From Mesorhizobium waimense (lineage in GTDB: Bacteria; Pseudomonadota; Alphaproteobacteria; Rhizobiales; Rhizobiaceae), in the NCBI RefSeq assembly GCF_003601975.1, contig NZ_QZWZ01000032.1:1-64000 (forward strand): a DNA stretch of 64,000 bases, read 5' to 3'. The notes beneath the pieces are model-generated. The model was not told where the DNA came from and ran no database searches. It saw nothing but the letters and a program-made list of their open reading frames with translations. The position numbers were made by a program, and so were the translations under genes. Of this stretch, positions 60,775-64,000 are shown piece after piece. Each line of letters begins with the position of its first letter. Position 1 is the first letter of the stretch.

Positions 60775-61542
60775 TCACGTCCGGGTGATCGAGACGCCGC
60801 CATCGGCAAAGAGCGCCGACCCAGTGGTGAAGCTCGCCGCGTCCGAAGCCAGGAAGAGCGCCGCGCGGGCGATCTCCTCGGGCTCTGCGACACGCTTCAA
60901 GGCGTGCAGGCTCTCTACAAAGGCACGCGATTCCGGAGTCTTGAACGTCGCCGAGGGCGTGTCGGTGCCGCCCGGCACCAGCGCGTTGACCCGCACGCCT
61001 TTCGGGCCGTATTCGGCGGCCAGCACCTGCGTCAGTCCGATCAGCCCAGCCTTGCTTGCCGCATAGCTGGTCATGCCGGGCATGCCGACGGTGTGGCCGA
61101 CAAAGGTCGAGGTGAAGATCAGCGAGCCGCTGCCGCGCTCGACCATCGCCGGCACCTGGTATTTCGCGCCGAGAAACGCGCTGGTGAGATTGGTATCGAG
61201 CGTCTCGCGCCATCCTTCCAGCGACAGTTCGGAGATCGATCCCATCTGGCCGACGGCGGCGACATTGTTGAAGGCGATGTCGAGCCCACCGAACTTGCCG
61301 ATCGCCACTTCGACAAGCGCTTTCGCGTAGGCCTCGTCCCTGACGTCGCCGGCAAGCGCCACGGCCGTTCCGCCGGCATCCTCGATCTCGTCGACCAAGG
61401 CATCAAGTTGCGCCTGGCGGCGGGCCGCGACCACCACCTTGGCACCCTCTTCGGCAAACAGTTTTGCCGTGGCGCGGCCGATGCCGGAACTGGCGCCGGT
61501 GACGATGGCGACCTTGTTGGTGAGTGCGATCATGTTTTGCAT
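60775..61542 (-). CDS. SDR-family oxidoreductase
   Basis: A 255-residue short-chain dehydrogenase/reductase. VAIVTGASSGIGRATAKLFA is the nucleotide motif (TGxxxGIG), DIAFNNVAAVGQMG replaces the usual NNAG by NNVA, and the catalytic Tyr-x3-Lys is in SYAASKAGLIGLTQVLAAEY. Ends with GGVSITRT. ATG 61542 or 61533 may start it. Substrate unknown. The 61543-61810 gap shows nothing else. Confidence 0.9.
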   Translation of the reverse strand: MQNMIALTNKVAIVTGASSGIGRATAKLFAEEGAKVVVAARRQAQLDALVDEIEDAGGTAVALAGDVRDEAYAKALVEVAIGKFGGLDIAFNNVAAVGQMGSISELSLEGWRETLDTNLTSAFLGAKYQVPAMVERGSGSLIFTSTFVGHTVGMPGMTSYAASKAGLIGLTQVLAAEYGPKGVRVNALVPGGTDTPSATFKTPESRAFVESLHALKRVAEPEEIARAALFLASDAASFTTGSALFADGGVSITRT

Positions 61543-61810
61543 CCCTTTTTTCGCGCCGGCCTTGCCGGCAATCGGATGCTTGGTCGCAAATGCGGATGGT
61601 CGGAGCCACCCGAAAGCTGCAATGGCTCAAACGCAACGCGGGTTGGCCGGTAGCAGCAGATGCGTCCTTTTCGTCACGGCGCAAAACGGCAAGTGCCGTC
61701 GCAAACAGCGCAAGGGTGGCAGCGCTGTTTCGCTAGTGATACACCTCGCGCGCTGGGCTTGAGTGAATGCCCGGCGGCAATCCGCGAGACCTTTGGCGCG
61801 AGGCTAGAAC

Positions 61811-63064
61811 GTGAAGAAATATTCGGTATTCGCCATCGCCCGTGAGGCCATGCGCGGCCACAAGGGCTGGGAAGAGCAATGGTCTTCGCCCGAGCCGAGG
61901 AAGGAATATGACGTCATCATCGTGGGCGCCGGCGGCCATGGCCTGGCCACCGCCTATTATCTCGCCACGGTGCACGGCATCACCAATGTCGCGGTGCTGG
62001 AAAAGGGCTGGCTCGGCGGCGGCAACACCGGCCGCAACACCACCATCATCCGCTCCAACTACCTCTATGACGAGAGCGCCGGCATATACGACCATGCGCT
62101 GAAGCTGTGGGACGGGCTCAGCCAGGAGCTCAACTACAACGTCATGTATTCGGCGCGCGGCGTCATGATGCTCGCCCACAATGTGCACGACATCCAAGTG
62201 CTGAAGCGCCATGTCCATGCCAACCGGCTGAACGGCATCGACAATGAATGGCTGACGCCGGAGCAGGCGAAGGAATTCTGCCCGCCGCTCAACATCTCCA
62301 AGCAGGCCCGCTATCCGGTGGTGGGCGCCGCCTTGCAGCGGCGCGGCGGCACGGCGCGCCATGATGCGGTGGCCTGGGGCTATGCGCGCGGCGCTTCGGC
62401 ACGCGGCGTCCACATCATCCAGAATTGCGAAGTCACCGGCGTCAAGCGGGCGGCCAACGGCGCGGTCATGGGCGTCGACACGACGCGCGGCTTCATCGGC
62501 GCCAAGAAGGTCGGCGTGGTCGCGGCCGGCCATTCCTCGGTGATCATGAACATGGCCGGCGTGCGCATGCCGCTGGAGAGCTATCCGCTGCAGGCGCTTG
62601 TGTCGGAGCCGGTCAAGCCGGTGGTGCCTTGCGTGGTGATGTCGAACACGGTGCACGCCTATATCTCGCAGTCCGACAAGGGCGAGCTGGTGATCGGCGC
62701 CGGCACCGACCAGTATGTCTCCTATTCGCAGACCGGCGGCCTGCACATATTGCAGCACACGCTCGACGCCATCTGCGAGATGTTCCCGATCTTCACTCGC
62801 ATGAAGATGCTGCGTTCGTGGGGCGGCATCGTCGACGTGACGCCGGACCGCTCGCCGATCCTGGCCAAGACGCCGGTCCCGGGCCTCTATGTCAATTGCG
62901 GCTGGGGCACGGGCGGCTTCAAGGCGACGCCGGGCTCGGGCCATGTCTTTGCCCATACCATCGCCAAGGACGACCCGCACCCGATCAACGCACCCTTCAC
63001 CATCGAGCGCTTCCGCACCGGCCGTCTAATCGACGAGGCGGCTGCGGCAGCGGTTGCGCACTGA
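61811..63064 (+). CDS. soxB: sarcosine oxidase beta subunit
   Basis: A 417-residue FAD-linked subunit of heterotetrameric sarcosine oxidase. KKYSVFAIAREAMRGHKGWE at the N-terminus, VIIVGAGGHGLATAYYLATV (FAD), GGGNTGRNTTIIRSNYLYDE with the flavin-linking region, and VNCGWGTGGFKATPGSGHVF near the end are typical. Starts with GTG at 61811. Demethylates sarcosine to glycine, passing formaldehyde to folate via the alpha subunit. Its stop overlaps the following gene. Confidence 0.95.
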   Translation: MKKYSVFAIAREAMRGHKGWEEQWSSPEPRKEYDVIIVGAGGHGLATAYYLATVHGITNVAVLEKGWLGGGNTGRNTTIIRSNYLYDESAGIYDHALKLWDGLSQELNYNVMYSARGVMMLAHNVHDIQVLKRHVHANRLNGIDNEWLTPEQAKEFCPPLNISKQARYPVVGAALQRRGGTARHDAVAWGYARGASARGVHIIQNCEVTGVKRAANGAVMGVDTTRGFIGAKKVGVVAAGHSSVIMNMAGVRMPLESYPLQALVSEPVKPVVPCVVMSNTVHAYISQSDKGELVIGAGTDQYVSYSQTGGLHILQHTLDAICEMFPIFTRMKMLRSWGGIVDVTPDRSPILAKTPVPGLYVNCGWGTGGFKATPGSGHVFAHTIAKDDPHPINAPFTIERFRTGRLIDEAAAAAVAH

Positions 63065-63477
63065 TGATGGCGCAGATGGCTGTCGCGATGCCCCTCGCCG
63101 GCGAGCAGGGCCTGTTTCATTTTCCGTCGCCCGAAGAGGTGCGCGTGCAGCCGATCAGCCGCGCCGAAAACGAGACCGGATGGCCGTTTTCCGTCGATGC
63201 CGGCGTGCTGGCCTGCGTCTGGAGCGGCCAGAAGGTGGTCAGCTTCCTGGAAAACCGGCCGGCCGATCTTGAGGATAGCCAGACTTTCCAGCCGCGCCAC
63301 GTCATCGTGACGACCGATCCGGTGCTGCTCACTTTCGGCAACATGGCCGATCGCGAGCTGTTCGGCCCGGCGGCAAGCATTGAGGAACGCATCCGGCAGG
63401 TCGCGCCCTTCGCGGCGCTCGGCCAGAAGCTTTGCGACCAACCGGCCGGCGCTCATGTCGGCCACGGCGAATTATAG
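63064..63477 (+). CDS. unknown protein inserted in the sox operon
   Basis: A 137-residue protein, MMAQMAVAMPLAGEQGLFHF, AENETGWPFSVDAGVLACVW, VVSFLENRPADLEDSQTFQP and TDPVLLTFGNMADRELFGPA. ATG 63064 overlaps the soxB stop by one base, so it is translationally coupled. It is not SoxG, SoxD or SoxA and I do not recognise its family. Composition is that of a soluble, folded protein. Position suggests a role in sarcosine oxidase assembly or regulation. Confidence 0.7.
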   Translation: MMAQMAVAMPLAGEQGLFHFPSPEEVRVQPISRAENETGWPFSVDAGVLACVWSGQKVVSFLENRPADLEDSQTFQPRHVIVTTDPVLLTFGNMADRELFGPAASIEERIRQVAPFAALGQKLCDQPAGAHVGHGEL

Positions 63478-63489
63478 GAACCAAGCACA

Positions 63490-63786
63490 ATGCTTCTCAT
63501 CCGCTGCCCCTATTGCGAGGAAGAGCGCCCGGAACTTGAATTCCGCAACGCCGGTGAGGCGCACATTGCGCGCTCGACCAACATGGCCGGCGAGAGCGAT
63601 GACGATTTCGAAAAATTCTTCTTCATCCGCTCGAATCCCAAGGGTGTCATCTACGAGCGCTGGCGGCACATGCATGGCTGCGCGCGCTTTTTCAACGCCG
63701 TGCGCGACACCGTCACCGACAAGTTCTTCATGACCTACAAGGCCGGCGAGCCGAAGCCCGCGAAGTTGCCTGGAGTTGCCAAATGA
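63490..63786 (+). CDS. soxD: sarcosine oxidase delta subunit
   Basis: A 98-residue zinc-binding subunit. MLLIRCPYCEEERPELEFRN holds Cys-x2-Cys, followed by RWRHMHGCARFFNAVRDTVT with the His/Cys ligands, and DKFFMTYKAGEPKP. It overlaps soxA by 4 bases (ATGA). Confidence 0.95.
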   Translation: MLLIRCPYCEEERPELEFRNAGEAHIARSTNMAGESDDDFEKFFFIRSNPKGVIYERWRHMHGCARFFNAVRDTVTDKFFMTYKAGEPKPAKLPGVAK

Positions 63787-64000
63787 GCGGCGCGTTCCGC
63801 ATTCCCGGTGCCGGGCGCCTCAAGCAGGCGAAGACGGCGCGCTTCAGCTTCGACGGCCAGGCTTACGCCGGCGTCGAGGGCGATACACTGGCCTCGGCCT
63901 TGCTTGCCAACGGCGTCCATCTCGTCGGCCGCTCGTTCAAGTACCACCGTCCGCGCGGCTTCCTGTCCGCCGGCGCGGAAGAGCCCAATGCGCTTGTCCA
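63783..64000 (+). CDS. soxA: sarcosine oxidase alpha subunit, N-terminal part
   Basis: Only the first 72 codons are in the window. RIPGAGRLKQAKTARFSFDG, VEGDTLASALLANGVHLVGR and SFKYHRPRGFLSAGAEEPNA match the N-terminal 2Fe-2S-like fold of SoxA, which holds the dinucleotide and tetrahydrofolate sites further on. Truncated by the window end. soxG is expected after it. Confidence 0.93.
   Translation, partial: MSGAFRIPGAGRLKQAKTARFSFDGQAYAGVEGDTLASALLANGVHLVGRSFKYHRPRGFLSAGAEEPNALV

Noticed and set aside
61733..62980. Minus-strand 415-codon frame opposite soxB
   Set aside because: Arg/His/Asp-rich shadow; soxB on the plus strand is complete and in an operon.

Overview
The window looks like a Mesorhizobium-type rhizobial genome (GC-rich Alphaproteobacteria, order Hyphomicrobiales). 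The evidence is a trb/traG conjugation cluster of the kind found on rhizobial symbiosis islands, a NopD-like type III effector behind a tts-box-like site, many rhizobial IS fragments, and a syntenic block of core genes with clear alphaproteobacterial relatives. It spans the junction between an integrative element (about 1-38.9 kb) and the chromosome (about 39.03-64 kb). The junction is marked by a tyrosine recombinase gene whose 5' end faces the 3' end of a tRNA-Ser(GGA).

Element side, left to right. (1) 1-0.8 kb: an hglS fragment cut by a Tn3-family remnant that still carries a 38-bp terminal repeat. (2) 1.05-2.08 kb: a Fic toxin gene with a one-base frameshift, its small antitoxin partner and a ribbon-helix-helix gene. 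(3) 2.16-5.44 kb: a tightly overlapping five-gene bacterial ubiquitin-like conjugation operon (Ubl, cysteine-free E2-like protein, JAB-E1 fusion, DUF6527, ClpP/SDH-type serine protease). This is the most unusual system in the window; its last gene is frameshifted beside a slippery A-AAA-AAG. (4) 6.15-12.1 kb: a TetR regulator divergent from a two-adaptor RND efflux operon (TriABC-like layout). (5) 12.1-22.6 kb: a graveyard of IS110, IS66, IS256, IS3, IS630 and IS1380 fragments surrounding a NopD-like SUMO protease effector with six 36-residue repeats, a secreted protein of unknown function and one intact IS110-family transposase. (6) 23.0-35.2 kb: a conjugation operon traG-RHH-trbBCDEJLFGI-DUF2274. 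(7) 35.3-36.3 kb: a second, short FtsZ without the C-terminal tail. (8) 36.6-38.9 kb: five 24-bp tandem repeats, a broken Fic gene and the integrase.

Chromosome side. 39-43 kb holds small membrane proteins, a GNAT acetyltransferase, an anti-sigma-like protein and SlyX. 40.9-51.9 kb is a nucleoside uptake and salvage locus: a BMP-family binding protein, ABC ATPase, two permeases, cdd, purine nucleoside phosphorylase, deoA, upp and add. 52.0-56.0 kb holds ubiE, ubiB and coaBC, the last fused in frame behind an antitoxin-like domain. Then come an MFS exporter, two DUF992 proteins, a TPR lipoprotein, rpsU with a terminator, a SET-domain protein, an SDR oxidoreductase, and the start of a sarcosine oxidase operon (soxB, a small unknown gene, soxD, soxA truncated by the window end).

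All assignments come from reading protein motifs and DNA patterns by eye; no database search was run.
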